Assembly (NCBI RefSeq): GCF_000708885.1
Contig: NZ_JEOE01000005.1
Location: 78,336-142,335, forward strand
Length of the DNA stretch: 64,000 nt
Direction: 5' to 3'
Source: Cellulomonas sp. HZM
GTDB taxonomy: Bacteria; Actinomycetota; Actinomycetes; Actinomycetales; Cellulomonadaceae
A program made the position numbers and the translations under genes. A model generated the notes under the pieces. That model had not been told where the DNA came from, ran no database searches, and saw only the letters and a program-made list of their open reading frames with translations. Shown here piece after piece: positions 53,730 through 62,455 of this stretch; position 1 is the first letter of the stretch, and each line of letters begins with the position of its first letter.

Positions 53730-54737
53730 GTGCGCAAGCTCCTGCTCCTGGCCCTCGTCGGCCTCGCCGCACAGCTCGTCGACGGCAGCCTCGGGATGGC
53801 GTACGGCGTCACGTCGACCACGCTGCTGCTCGCGATCGGCACCAACCCCGCCGCCGCGTCGGCCACGGTGCACCTCGCAGAGATCGGCACCACGCTCGCG
53901 TCCGGCGTCTCGCACTGGCGGTTCGGCAACGTCGACTGGCGCGTCGTGCGCCGCGTCGGCGTCCCGGGCGCGGTCGGATCGTTCCTCGGCGCGACGGTCC
54001 TGGCACGGCTCTCGCTCGACGTCGCCAAGCCGGTGATGTCCGGCATCCTGCTCGGCCTCGGCATCTACATCCTCGTGCGGTTCACCCTCAAGGGGCTGCG
54101 CAAGGACCGGCTCGGCCAGCCGCTGCGCCGCAGGTTCCTCGCCCCGCTCGGCCTGGTCGCGGGCTTCCTCGACGCGACGGGCGGCGGCGGCTGGGGGCCC
54201 GTGGGCACGCCCGCGCTCCTCTCGTCGGGCCGCATGGAGCCGCGCAAGGTGATCGGCTCGATCGACACCAGCGAGTTCCTCGTCTCGATCGCCGCGAGCG
54301 CCGGCTTCCTCATCGCGCTCGGCACCGCGGGCATCGACGTGCGCTGGGTGCTCGCGCTGCTCGTCGGCGGCATCATCGCCGCACCCGTCGCAGCGTGGCT
54401 GGTCCGGCTGCTGCCGCCCCGGGTCCTCGGCTCGGCGGTCGGCGGGATCATCGTGCTCACCAACGTCCGCACGATCGTCGGCGACGACGCGCTCGACCTC
54501 CCCTCCGCGGCCCGCGCCGCGCTGCTGTGGACGGTCGTCGTGGTGTGGGCCGCCGCCGTCGCGTGGTCCGTGCGTGCGTACCGCATCGAGAAGGCGGCCG
54601 ACGAGGCCGCAGGCGTGACCGCCCCGGTCGACGACGCCCCCGTCCCGCCCGGCCTGCACCACGCGGGCGCCGTCGCGGCCGCCGCGCGCGCGTCGAGCGG
54701 GTCCGACGACCTCACGCCGGTCACCGCCCGCGACTGA
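53730..54737 (+). CDS. TauE/SafE-family sulfite/sulfonate exporter
   Basis: The 335-residue protein has eight or so helices with the two TauE repeats: LVDGSLGMAYGVTSTTLLL with HLAEIGTTLASGVSHWRFG, and AGFLDATGGGGWGPVGTPALL with GSIDTSEFLVSIAAS. It probably exports sulfite or a sulfur-containing anion. An ATG at 53688 is in frame but lies in the putative operator; GTG 53730 (VRKLLLLAL) starts directly at the first helix. It probably answers to the upstream Rrf2 regulator. Confidence 0.87.
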   Translation: MRKLLLLALVGLAAQLVDGSLGMAYGVTSTTLLLAIGTNPAAASATVHLAEIGTTLASGVSHWRFGNVDWRVVRRVGVPGAVGSFLGATVLARLSLDVAKPVMSGILLGLGIYILVRFTLKGLRKDRLGQPLRRRFLAPLGLVAGFLDATGGGGWGPVGTPALLSSGRMEPRKVIGSIDTSEFLVSIAASAGFLIALGTAGIDVRWVLALLVGGIIAAPVAAWLVRLLPPRVLGSAVGGIIVLTNVRTIVGDDALDLPSAARAALLWTVVVVWAAAVAWSVRAYRIEKAADEAAGVTAPVDDAPVPPGLHHAGAVAAAARASSGSDDLTPVTARD

Positions 54738-54793
54738 CCCCCGCACGCTCGATCGGCGCACGCACGCGCCCGATCGGCGGCATACTCGCCTCG

Positions 54794-55366
54794 ATGAGCA
54801 GCGCTGCCGACGACCCGCGCCGCCCCGAAGACGCCGGGGCGTCATCAGGCGAGCGCGAGCCCGGGACGAGCCCCACGGCGTGGGAGCCGACGCCGTCGGT
54901 CCCGTTCCCCCGACCTCCGGTGGCCGACGCCGCCGACGAGCCGCCCGTGCGCCGGTTCAGCGAGCACGCCGCGGTGCGGCCGCAGTACGCGTCGTGGGGT
55001 CGGCGAGCCGTCGGGCACGTCGTCGACATCGCCGTGATGGCCGTGCCGGCGGCGGTCGCGCTCGGCTACGGCACCGACGACGGCATGTCGGTGGTGCTGC
55101 TCGGGGTCGTCTGGTTCCTCGCCTGGTTCGGCGGCAACCGCGTGTACGCGCAGGGCCGGTACGGCGTCTCGCTGGGCAAGTGGCTCACCGGCGTGCGGCT
55201 GGTGCGCACGAGCGACGGGCGGGCGTGCGGCATCGGCCGGGCGCTGCGGCGTGAGCTGCTCCACCTCGTCGACCTGGTCTCCGTGGTCGGCTACCTGCAG
55301 CCGTTGTGGGACGGCCGCCGCCGCACGTTCGCGGACACGATCAGCGACACGACGGTCGTGGTCTGA
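54794..55366 (+). CDS. RDD-family membrane protein
   Basis: The 190-residue protein has a Pro/Ala/Asp-rich cytoplasmic N-terminus, then an RDD domain with YASWGRRAVGHVVDIAVMAV (the R..D helix), GRYGVSLGKWLTGVRLVRT and QPLWDGRRRTFADTISDTTV. RDD proteins are small transport-related membrane proteins, some acting as Na+/H+ antiporters. ATG 54794 is 7 nt after CATACT (54781-54786). Confidence 0.87.
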   Translation: MSSAADDPRRPEDAGASSGEREPGTSPTAWEPTPSVPFPRPPVADAADEPPVRRFSEHAAVRPQYASWGRRAVGHVVDIAVMAVPAAVALGYGTDDGMSVVLLGVVWFLAWFGGNRVYAQGRYGVSLGKWLTGVRLVRTSDGRACGIGRALRRELLHLVDLVSVVGYLQPLWDGRRRTFADTISDTTVVV

Positions 55367-55389
55367 CCGGCTGACCCGGCTGACCGCGG

Positions 55390-56736
55390 TCAGACCCGGG
55401 CGTGCTCCGCGTCGCGCGCCGGGGCGGTGGCCTCGGCGGCCGCGCGCGCCGCGGCGGGCAGGACCTCCTCGATGCGGGACAGCGCGTCGTCGTCGTGCGC
55501 GGCCGAGACGAACCACGCCTCGAACGGCGACGGCGGCGCGTAGACCCCGGAGTCGAGCAGCGAGTGGAAGAACGGCGCGTAGCGGAACGAGTCCGTGGCC
55601 AGCACCGAGGCGTAGTCGCGGGCGCCCTCGCGGGCCGCGGCCTCGCCGAACACGATCGAGAACAGGTTGCCCGCCCACTGCACCGCGTGCGGGACGCCGG
55701 CCTCGCCGAGCGCTGACGTGATCGCGCCGCGCAGGCGCTCGGCGGCCGCGTCGACGCGGGAGTACACGTCGGCGTCGGCCAGCTGGAGCGTCGCCAGGCC
55801 CGCCGCGGTGGCGACCGGGTTCCCGGACAGCGTGCCCGCCTGGTACACGGGCCCCTCGGGAGCCAGGTGGTCCATGACGTCGCGCCGACCGCCCACCGCC
55901 GCGACGGGAAGCCCGCCGCCGATGACCTTGCCGAACGTGAACAGGTCGGCCGACCAGCCCTCGCGCAGGCCCTCGAGCCCCCACCAGCCGGAGAACCCGA
56001 CGCGGAAGCCTGTGAGCACCTCGTCCTGGATGAGCAGCGCGCCGTTCTCGAGCGTGAGGCGGCGCAGCTCGGCGTTGAAGCCGGGCAGCGGCGGGACGAC
56101 GCCCATGTTCGCGGGCGCGGCCTCGGTGATGACGGCCGCGATGCGGTCGCCGTGCGCGACGAACACCGTGCGCAGCGCGTCGAGGTCGTTGTAGGGGACG
56201 ACGATCGTCTCGGCAGCCGTCGCCGCGGAGACGCCCGCCGAGTCCGGCAGCGCGAGCGTCGCGACGCCCGAGCCCGCGGAGGCGAGCAGCGCGTCGACGT
56301 GGCCGTGGTAGCAGCCGGCGAACTTCACGACGAGGTCGCGGCCCGTGTACGCGCGGGCCAGCCGCAGCGCGGTCATGGTCGCCTCGGTGCCGGTCGAGAC
56401 CAGGCGCACCTTCTCGGCGGCCGGGACGCGGTAGCGGATCGCCTCGACGAGCTCGACCTCGGTCGTCGTCGGCGCACCGAAGCTCAGACCGCGCGCGGCC
56501 GCCTGCTGCACCGCCTCGACCACCTGCGGGTGCGCGTGGCCCAGCAGCGCTGGACCCCACGAGCCGACCAGGTCGACGCGCTCGACACCGTCGACGTCGG
56601 TCACGTACGCGCCGCGGGCGGACGCGAGGAAGCGCGGGGCTCCGCCGACCGCACCGAACGCGCGCACGGGCGAGTTCACCCCGCCGGGGATCACGGACCG
56701 GGCGTGCTCGAACGCCGCGTCGCTCGTCGTGCTCAT
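55390..56736 (-). CDS. hemL: Glutamate-1-semialdehyde 2,1-aminomutase
   Basis: The 448-residue PLP enzyme turns glutamate-1-semialdehyde into 5-aminolevulinate. It has [20 protein letters not shown] at the N-terminus, [14 protein letters not shown], the PLP Asp region [12 protein letters not shown], and the PLP Lys in [17 protein letters not shown]. The C-terminal tail is Ala/Glu-rich. ATG 56736 overlaps the hemB stop by 4 nt; it is the last gene of the minus-strand haem operon. Confidence 0.95.
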   Translation of the reverse strand: MSTTSDAAFEHARSVIPGGVNSPVRAFGAVGGAPRFLASARGAYVTDVDGVERVDLVGSWGPALLGHAHPQVVEAVQQAAARGLSFGAPTTTEVELVEAIRYRVPAAEKVRLVSTGTEATMTALRLARAYTGRDLVVKFAGCYHGHVDALLASAGSGVATLALPDSAGVSAATAAETIVVPYNDLDALRTVFVAHGDRIAAVITEAAPANMGVVPPLPGFNAELRRLTLENGALLIQDEVLTGFRVGFSGWWGLEGLREGWSADLFTFGKVIGGGLPVAAVGGRRDVMDHLAPEGPVYQAGTLSGNPVATAAGLATLQLADADVYSRVDAAAERLRGAITSALGEAGVPHAVQWAGNLFSIVFGEAAAREGARDYASVLATDSFRYAPFFHSLLDSGVYAPPSPFEAWFVSAAHDDDALSRIEEVLPAAARAAAEATAPARDAEHARV

Positions 56737-57728
56737 CGGGTCTCCTCCGCCAGCCATCCGGCCAGCTCCGTCGCGTAGTACGTCAGGACATGATCGGCAC
56801 CCGCGCGCCGGATGCTGAGCACGGACTCGACAATCGCCCGTCTGCGCTCGATCCAGCCCTGCGCGGCGGCGGCCTCGAGCATGGCGTACTCGCCCGACAC
56901 CTGATAGGCCGCCACCGGTACGGGTGACACGGCGGCGACGTCGGCGAGCACGTCGAGGTAGCTCATCGCGGGCTTGACCATGATCACGTCGGCGCCCTCG
57001 GCGACGTCGATCGCGACCTCGCGAGCGGCCTCGCGGCGGTTCGCGGGGTCCATCTGGTACGTGCGGCGGTCGCCCTCGAGCTGCGACTCGACAGCCTCGC
57101 GGAACGGGCCGTAGAACGCGCTCGCGTACTTCGCCGCGTAGGCCAGCACCGCGACGTCGTCGTGCCCGGCGTCGTCGAGCGCGTCACGCACCACGCCCGT
57201 CTGGCCGTCCATCATCCCGGACAGGCCGACGAGGTGGGCGCCGGCGGCCGCCTGCGCGAGCGCCATCTCGGCGTACCGCACGAGCGTCGCGTCGTTGTCC
57301 ACGGCGCCGCTCGGCGTCAGGACGCCGCAGTGGCCGTGGTCCGTGAACTCGTCGAGGCACAGGTCGGCCTGCACGACGAGCGCGTCCCCCACCTCGGCGA
57401 CCGCGTCGGCGATCGCGACGTTGAGGATGCCGTCCGGGTCGGTGGCCTGCGAGCCGGTCGCGTCCCGGTGCTCGGGGACCGCGAAGAGCATCACGCCGCC
57501 GATCCCGGCCTCGGCCGCCTGGGCGAGCGCGCCGCGCAGCGAGTCGCGTGTGTGCTGCAGCACGCCGGGCATCGAGGTGATCGGGCGCGGCTCGGTCAGC
57601 CCCTCGCGCACGAACACCGGCAGCACGAGCTCGGCGGGGTGCAGGCGAGTCTGCGCGACGAGGCGGCGGACCGCGGGCGTGGTACGCGTGCGGCGGGGGC
57701 GGATGCGGCCGGGGTGGGGCGTGGTCAT
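56733..57728 (-). CDS. hemB: Porphobilinogen synthase (ALA dehydratase)
   Basis: The 331-residue enzyme joins two aminolevulinate molecules. Active-site lysines are in [16 protein letters not shown] and [14 protein letters not shown]. The metal-site loop reads [14 protein letters not shown]: two Cys and an Asp, between the zinc type (three Cys) and the magnesium type. ATG 57728 overlaps the hemD stop by 4 nt, so the operon is tightly coupled. Confidence 0.95.
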   Translation of the reverse strand: MTTPHPGRIRPRRTRTTPAVRRLVAQTRLHPAELVLPVFVREGLTEPRPITSMPGVLQHTRDSLRGALAQAAEAGIGGVMLFAVPEHRDATGSQATDPDGILNVAIADAVAEVGDALVVQADLCLDEFTDHGHCGVLTPSGAVDNDATLVRYAEMALAQAAAGAHLVGLSGMMDGQTGVVRDALDDAGHDDVAVLAYAAKYASAFYGPFREAVESQLEGDRRTYQMDPANRREAAREVAIDVAEGADVIMVKPAMSYLDVLADVAAVSPVPVAAYQVSGEYAMLEAAAAQGWIERRRAIVESVLSIRRAGADHVLTYYATELAGWLAEETR

Positions 57729-58630
57729 CGTGCGTTCTCCTGGTGGGAGGTGGTCGCGCGGCTCGTGGTCGCGCGGGCGAGCGCGTCGACGAGGCCGGAC
57801 ATGGTCTGGGTGTCGGCGGTCGCGGCGAGCTCGAGGCCGTGGGCGCGGGCCTCGGCCGCGGTCGTCGGGCCGATGGCGACGAGCAGCGTGCCGGGCGGGG
57901 GAGCGCCGAGCTGCGCGACGATCTCGCGCACGGTGCTCGCGGACGTGAGCAGCGCCGCGTCGAACCGGCCCTCTCGCCAGTCGGTGCGAACCTCGTCGGG
58001 CGCCTGCGCCGGGACGGTGCGGTAGGCGACGACGTCGTCGACCTGCCAGCCCTTCGCGCGCAGGCCCTCGGCGAGCGTGGGGGCGGCGAGGTCGCCGCGG
58101 GGGAACAGCACGCGGGCCGGTCGGTCGTCGGCGCCCGTGCTCGCGTCCGGCCAGGCGGCGACGAGCGACGCGGCCGTCGACGGGGACCGGGGAATGAGGT
58201 CGACCGCGACGTCCGCGGCCTCGAGCGCACGCGCGGTGCCCGGACCCACCGCGGCGACCTGGACGCGCCCGTCGCGCAGCACGTCGGCGAGCGTGCGGCC
58301 TGCGTCGTCCGCATGCCCGACGAGCACGGGGACGGCGGCGGCACTCGTCACGACGAGCGAGCGGTACCACCCGGCACCGAGCGCGAGCACGACGTCGTCG
58401 AGCCCCTCGGCGGGGACGGTCTGCACGAGCGGGACCAGCTCTGCGTGCGCGCCCGCCGCGGCGAGCGCGACCTGCGCGGGGCTCGATCCCGCCGCGGGGC
58501 GCGGGACCAGGACGCGCCAGCCGGCGAGCGGGCTCGTCGACCCCGGCGTGCCGGACGCCGGGCTGCCGGTAGTGCCGGACGCCGGGATGCTCGTCGGCCC
58601 GGTCGTCGAGCCGCTCGTCGGCCCGGTCAT
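57725..58630 (-). CDS. hemD: Uroporphyrinogen-III synthase
   Basis: The 301-residue protein has the two-lobed HemD fold: [77 protein letters not shown] and [16 protein letters not shown]. It closes hydroxymethylbilane with ring-D inversion. The first 35 residues from ATG 58630 are a Ser/Thr/Gly/Pro low-complexity tail ([20 protein letters not shown]) not part of the fold. It overlaps hemC and hemB by 4 nt each. Confidence 0.92.
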   Translation of the reverse strand: MTGPTSGSTTGPTSIPASGTTGSPASGTPGSTSPLAGWRVLVPRPAAGSSPAQVALAAAGAHAELVPLVQTVPAEGLDDVVLALGAGWYRSLVVTSAAAVPVLVGHADDAGRTLADVLRDGRVQVAAVGPGTARALEAADVAVDLIPRSPSTAASLVAAWPDASTGADDRPARVLFPRGDLAAPTLAEGLRAKGWQVDDVVAYRTVPAQAPDEVRTDWREGRFDAALLTSASTVREIVAQLGAPPPGTLLVAIGPTTAAEARAHGLELAATADTQTMSGLVDALARATTSRATTSHQENAR

Positions 58631-59601
58631 CGGCTCGCCTGCAGGTCCGCGATGTCGCCCGCGCCGTCGACGAGGAGCACGTCGGCGAGGTCGCGTCCGA
58701 GCGCGTCGGCGGTGTCGACCGCGTCGCGCGGGTCGTCGGGGAGCGTGCGGGCGAGGTCGCGGCGCAGCGTCGCGGAGCCGTCCGGCGCGGCGACCACCGC
58801 GTGCAGCTCGAGCGTCGCGCCGACGACCGTGCCCCACGCGCCCACCGGCGCGGCGCACCCTGCCTCGAGGCGCGCGAGCACCGCGCGCTCCGCGAGCACC
58901 GCGAGCCGCGTCGACTCGTGGTCGAGCGCGGCGAGCGCGAGCGCGAGCGGTGTGCCGGGGTCGGCGAGGTCGGCGGTGCGGACCTCGACCGCGAGCGCGC
59001 CCTGGCCGGGTGCGGGGGCCATGAGCTCCGGGTCGATGACCTCGGTGATCGCGTCGAGCCGGTCGAGCCGGGCCAGGCCTGCGCGCGCGAGGACGACGGC
59101 GTCGAGATCGCCCGGACCGTGCCCCGAGCCGGCCACGCGGCCGAGCCGTGTGTCGACGTTGCCGCGGATGTCGACGACGACGAGGTCGGGCCGCGCCGCC
59201 CGCAGCTGCGCCGCGCGGCGGGGGGAGCCGGTGCCGACGGTCGAACCCGTGGGCAGCGTCGCGATCGTCAGCCCGTCGCGTGCGCACAGGACGTCGCGCG
59301 GGTCCTGCCTCGCGGGGACGGCCGCGATGGTCAGTCCGTCCGCGTCGCCCGTCGGCAGGTCCTTGAGGGAGTGCACGGCGACGTCACAGCGGCCGTCGAG
59401 CAGGGCGTCGCGCAACGCGGTGACGAACACTCCCGTGCCGCCCAGGGTCGCGAGCGATCCCGTGAGACGGTCGCCGTCGGTCCGGACGCGCACGGTCTCG
59501 ACCTCGACGTCGGCCAGGCGGGCCAGGTCGTCGGCGACGTGGCCAGTCTGCGTGAGGGCCAGCGTGGAGGCGCGCGTACCGATGCGGACGTGCTGGGGCA
59601 T
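58627..59601 (-). CDS. hemC: Hydroxymethylbilane synthase (porphobilinogen deaminase)
   Basis: The 324-residue enzyme polymerises four porphobilinogens. It shows [72 protein letters not shown] and the dipyrromethane-cofactor Cys in [16 protein letters not shown] 59601 starts the hemCDBL block. A 219-bp gap with two matching dyads separates it from the oxidase gene upstream, so it may have its own promoter. Confidence 0.95.
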   Translation of the reverse strand: MPQHVRIGTRASTLALTQTGHVADDLARLADVEVETVRVRTDGDRLTGSLATLGGTGVFVTALRDALLDGRCDVAVHSLKDLPTGDADGLTIAAVPARQDPRDVLCARDGLTIATLPTGSTVGTGSPRRAAQLRAARPDLVVVDIRGNVDTRLGRVAGSGHGPGDLDAVVLARAGLARLDRLDAITEVIDPELMAPAPGQGALAVEVRTADLADPGTPLALALAALDHESTRLAVLAERAVLARLEAGCAAPVGAWGTVVGATLELHAVVAAPDGSATLRRDLARTLPDDPRDAVDTADALGRDLADVLLVDGAGDIADLQASR

Positions 59602-59674
59602 GGGGTCAGTCTCCCCCTGCACGGGGCGGGCTGTCGAAGCCCGTCCGGGTGGGACGCGGAATTCGCGAGAGTTG

Positions 59675-59771
59675 CTGACGGAAAGTCAGAACATGCGCGC
59701 GGAAATGTGACGGGCGCCATGCGTTGGTAGCCGCGGGGCCGTGGAAGGGAAATGCGCTGACGAGTTGTCAG
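59675..59771 (-). promoter_or_regulatory. Paired CTGAC-N5-GTCAG dyads upstream of hemC
   Basis: Two 15-nt dyads, 59675-59689 and 59757-59771, share GCTGACG....GTCAGAA and are 82 bp apart. They lie in the 219-bp gap between the oxidase stop and hemC, a good position for a haem- or stress-responsive regulator. No known consensus is claimed. Confidence 0.55.
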
Positions 59772-59820
59772 AAAAGAAATGTGCGCGGCGTCACTGCGGT
59801 GGTGCGCGGGGCCGCGCCTC

Positions 59821-61332
59821 TCAGGCGACGGATGCGGCGGCGGCGCGTGCGTCCGGGAGCACCGACGCGAGCCCGTTCCCGGCGACCCACGCACCGGTCA
59901 CGGCGAGCCCCGGCACCTCGGCGACCGCCGCGCGCACGGCCGCGACCGCGTCCCGGTGCCGCGCGCTGGGCCGCGGGAGCGCCTGCGTCCAGCGCACCAC
60001 GGCGTGCCCGACGAGGGTGCCGAGCTCGTCGTCGTCGACCCCGAGCAGCACCGCGGCATCCCGCCGCGCGACGGCCACGGCGTCGTCGGCCACGATCTCG
60101 TCGCCCGCCGCATCCGGCCGATCGCCCGCCGCGCGTCTGTCCGCAGCCATCCCCTGCGCGAGTGCGCCGGTCCCGGACGAGCGCGCCAGTCCAGACACGC
60201 GCTCTCGTCCGAGACCCGCGCGCTCGGGGGCGGCAGGGGCGGACGTGGTGGGGGTGTCCGCGCGGCCGTAGGAGAGGCGGACCACGTGGCGGGACGGGCC
60301 GGCCGCGTGGGCCAGCCACGGCCACTTGGCGGTCGCGTGCGTGAGGGCCTTGGCGTCGACGTCGGTGGCGTCGCGTGCGACGAGCACGCCCGTGCCGCGC
60401 GGGGCCGCATCCAGCGCCGGGGAGTCGAGCACGAGCGTCACCAGGGTCACCACAGCGCCCTCGTCGACCGTCACGTCCCCGAGATCGGTGACCTGCGCGA
60501 CGAGGTCGGGGCGGGGCGCGGCCACGACGAGCCGGTCGGCGAGCACCTCTCCTGCGTCGGTCACGACGACGAAGCCGTCGTCCTCCCGCCGCGCCGCCGT
60601 GACCGCCGTGCGCGTGCGCACCTCGCCGGCCTCCTGCGCAAGCCGCGAGACCAGCACGTGCATCCCGCCCTCGATGCCCTGCACCGCCGAGCCGGCGGGG
60701 GCCGAGGAACGCAGCGTCCGCACCGCACGGGCGAGCGACCGCGTGCGCACCGCCGCCAGGCCGGGCGCGACGGTGTCCACCGCGAGGTCGTCGGGGTCCG
60801 CGGCGTGCACGCCGCCGACGATCGGCCGCACGAGGCGGTCCAGCACGCGCGCGCCCATGCGCGCCCGCACGAGCGCGCCGAGACTGGCCGCGTCGCGCCC
60901 GACCGACGGGGGGAGGACCGCGTCGAGCGCTGCCCGTGCCGCACCGAGCAGCCCGAGCGTGCGCCGCACGTCGGCGGCCAGGGGGTGTGCGGGGATGCCG
61001 AGCAGACCGGTGCGGGGCAGCGGCCCGTCGCCCGAGGGCAGGTGCACCCACGAGCCGAGCGGTGCCGGTGCGCGCACGTCGTCGGCCAGCCCCAGCTCGG
61101 CGAGGTACGACGACACGATCGCGCCGCGCGTCGCGAACGACTCGGCACCTGCGTCGAGCGACAGCCCCGCGACCTCGTGCCCGCGCACCGCACCGCCGAC
61201 GGCGTCGCGTGCCTCCAGCACGAGCGTGCGGTGCCCGGCGGTGACCAGGTCCCGCGCGGCGGCGAGCCCCGCCACGCCGCCCCCGACGACGACGGCGTCC
61301 CAGTGGTCGCGGCGGTCAGGGCGCTGCGTCAT
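59821..61332 (-). CDS. hemG: Protoporphyrinogen/coproporphyrinogen III oxidase (HemG/HemY type)
   Basis: The 503-residue flavoenzyme has an N-terminal FAD fold (AVVVGGGVAGLAAARDL, VLEARDAVGGAVR), GAESFATRGAIV, the substrate domain with RPIVGGVHAADPDDLAV and a C-terminal GAWVAGNGLASVLPDA. In actinobacteria this enzyme usually oxidises coproporphyrinogen III. Between VVRLSYGRAD and ARRDAAVLLGV the sequence holds an extra segment that includes ERAGLGRERVSGLARSSGTG, encoded by a 68-bp palindromic element at 60159-60226. ATG 61332 is 9 nt below the hemE stop, so the two are co-transcribed. Confidence 0.9.
   Translation of the reverse strand: MTQRPDRRDHWDAVVVGGGVAGLAAARDLVTAGHRTLVLEARDAVGGAVRGHEVAGLSLDAGAESFATRGAIVSSYLAELGLADDVRAPAPLGSWVHLPSGDGPLPRTGLLGIPAHPLAADVRRTLGLLGAARAALDAVLPPSVGRDAASLGALVRARMGARVLDRLVRPIVGGVHAADPDDLAVDTVAPGLAAVRTRSLARAVRTLRSSAPAGSAVQGIEGGMHVLVSRLAQEAGEVRTRTAVTAARREDDGFVVVTDAGEVLADRLVVAAPRPDLVAQVTDLGDVTVDEGAVVTLVTLVLDSPALDAAPRGTGVLVARDATDVDAKALTHATAKWPWLAHAAGPSRHVVRLSYGRADTPTTSAPAAPERAGLGRERVSGLARSSGTGALAQGMAADRRAAGDRPDAAGDEIVADDAVAVARRDAAVLLGVDDDELGTLVGHAVVRWTQALPRPSARHRDAVAAVRAAVAEVPGLAVTGAWVAGNGLASVLPDARAAAASVA
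60159..60226 (+). repeat. 68-bp palindromic element, copy 5 (inside the haem-pathway oxidase gene)
   Basis: Arms 60159-60181 and 60204-60226 (20 of 23 pair) with a 22-nt loop carrying AGTCCAGAC. It is read in the same codon phase as the copA copy, giving a peptide identical at 17 of 23 positions. Confidence 0.87.
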
Positions 61333-61340
61333 GCGCGTGC

Positions 61341-62411
61341 TCAGATCGCGTGCACCAGCGCGGCGAGCCGCGTCAGCACGTCGGGGTCGGTCGTCGGCGG
61401 GACGCCGTGACCCAGGTTCACGACGTGCCCGGGTGCGCTCGCACCGCGCGCGACGACGTCCCGCACGTGCGCCTCGAGCACGTCCCACGGCGCCGCGAGC
61501 AGCGCCGGGTCGATGTTGCCCTGCAGCGGCGTGCTCCCGCCGAGCCGGCGCGACGCCTCGTCGAGCGGGATCCGGTAGTCCACGCCGACGACGTCCGCGC
61601 CCGCGTCCCGCATGGCCGCGAGCAGCTCGCCCGTCCCGGTGCCGAAGTGCACGCGCCGCACGCCGTCCGCGGCGAGGTCGGCCACGTGGCCCAGCGCGCG
61701 CGCCGAGGCGGCCTGCACGTGCGCGGTGTAGTCGGCCAGCGACAGCGAGCCCGCCCACGAGTCGAACAGCTGCGCCGCCGAAGCGCCCGCGAGCACCTGC
61801 GCCCGCAGGAACGCACCGGTGACGTCGGCCGCCCACTCGGTGAGCGCGCGCCACGTGTCCGGGTCGGCGTGCATGAGGGTGCGCGCGGCGAGGTGGTCAC
61901 GCGACGGGCCGCCCTCGACGAGGTACGCGGCGAGCGTGAAGGGTGCGCCGGCGAAGCCGATGAGGGGCGTCGAGCCGAGTGCTGCGACCGTGCGGGCGAC
62001 GCCCTCGGCGACGGGGGCGAGCGCCTCGTCGGTCAGCTCGAGGTCGCGCAGCCGGGCGACGTCGTCGGCCGTGCGGACCGCGCTGCCCATGACCGGGCCG
62101 ACACCGGGCTGGATCTCGACGTCGATGCCCGCGAGCCGCAGCGGCACGACGATGTCGGAGAAGAAGATCGCGGCGTCCACGTCGTGCCGGCGCACCGGCT
62201 GGAGCGTGATCTCGCTCGCCATCGCGGGGTCGAGGCACGCGTCGAGCATCGCGGTGCCGGCGCGCGCCTCGCGGTACTCGGGCAGCGAACGGCCCGCCTG
62301 ACGCATGAACCAGACGGGACGACGGTCGGGGCGCTCGCCGGAATATGCGCGCACGAGCGCGGAATGCGTCGTGCGGCCGTCGGCGAGGGGATGTGTGACG
62401 GGAAGAACCAC
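61341..62411 (-). CDS. hemE: Uroporphyrinogen decarboxylase
   Basis: The 356-residue enzyme removes four carboxyl groups from uroporphyrinogen III. It has the RPVWFMRQAGRSLPEYRE signature, IFFSDIVVPL, GFAGAPFTLAAYLVEGG, FDSWAGSLSLADY and PLQGNIDPALL. GTG 62411 is 6 nt after CACAAT on the minus strand, a leaderless-type start that overlaps the divergent hemA promoter. It heads the minus-strand haem operon. Confidence 0.95.
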   Translation of the reverse strand: MVLPVTHPLADGRTTHSALVRAYSGERPDRRPVWFMRQAGRSLPEYREARAGTAMLDACLDPAMASEITLQPVRRHDVDAAIFFSDIVVPLRLAGIDVEIQPGVGPVMGSAVRTADDVARLRDLELTDEALAPVAEGVARTVAALGSTPLIGFAGAPFTLAAYLVEGGPSRDHLAARTLMHADPDTWRALTEWAADVTGAFLRAQVLAGASAAQLFDSWAGSLSLADYTAHVQAASARALGHVADLAADGVRRVHFGTGTGELLAAMRDAGADVVGVDYRIPLDEASRRLGGSTPLQGNIDPALLAAPWDVLEAHVRDVVARGASAPGHVVNLGHGVPPTTDPDVLTRLAALVHAI

Positions 62412-62417
62412 GCGTCG

Positions 62418-62449
62418 ATTGTGCCCGAGAAATAGCGGGGTGATTAACT
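62418..62449. promoter_or_regulatory. Divergent hemE/hemA promoter
   Basis: Minus-strand -10 CACAAT (62423-62418) with TTAATC 17 nt upstream serves hemE. Plus-strand TTAACT (62444-62449) is 6 nt before the hemA GTG. The two genes are only 44 nt apart, so initiation should interfere. Confidence 0.5.
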
Positions 62450-62455
62450 CGGGGT

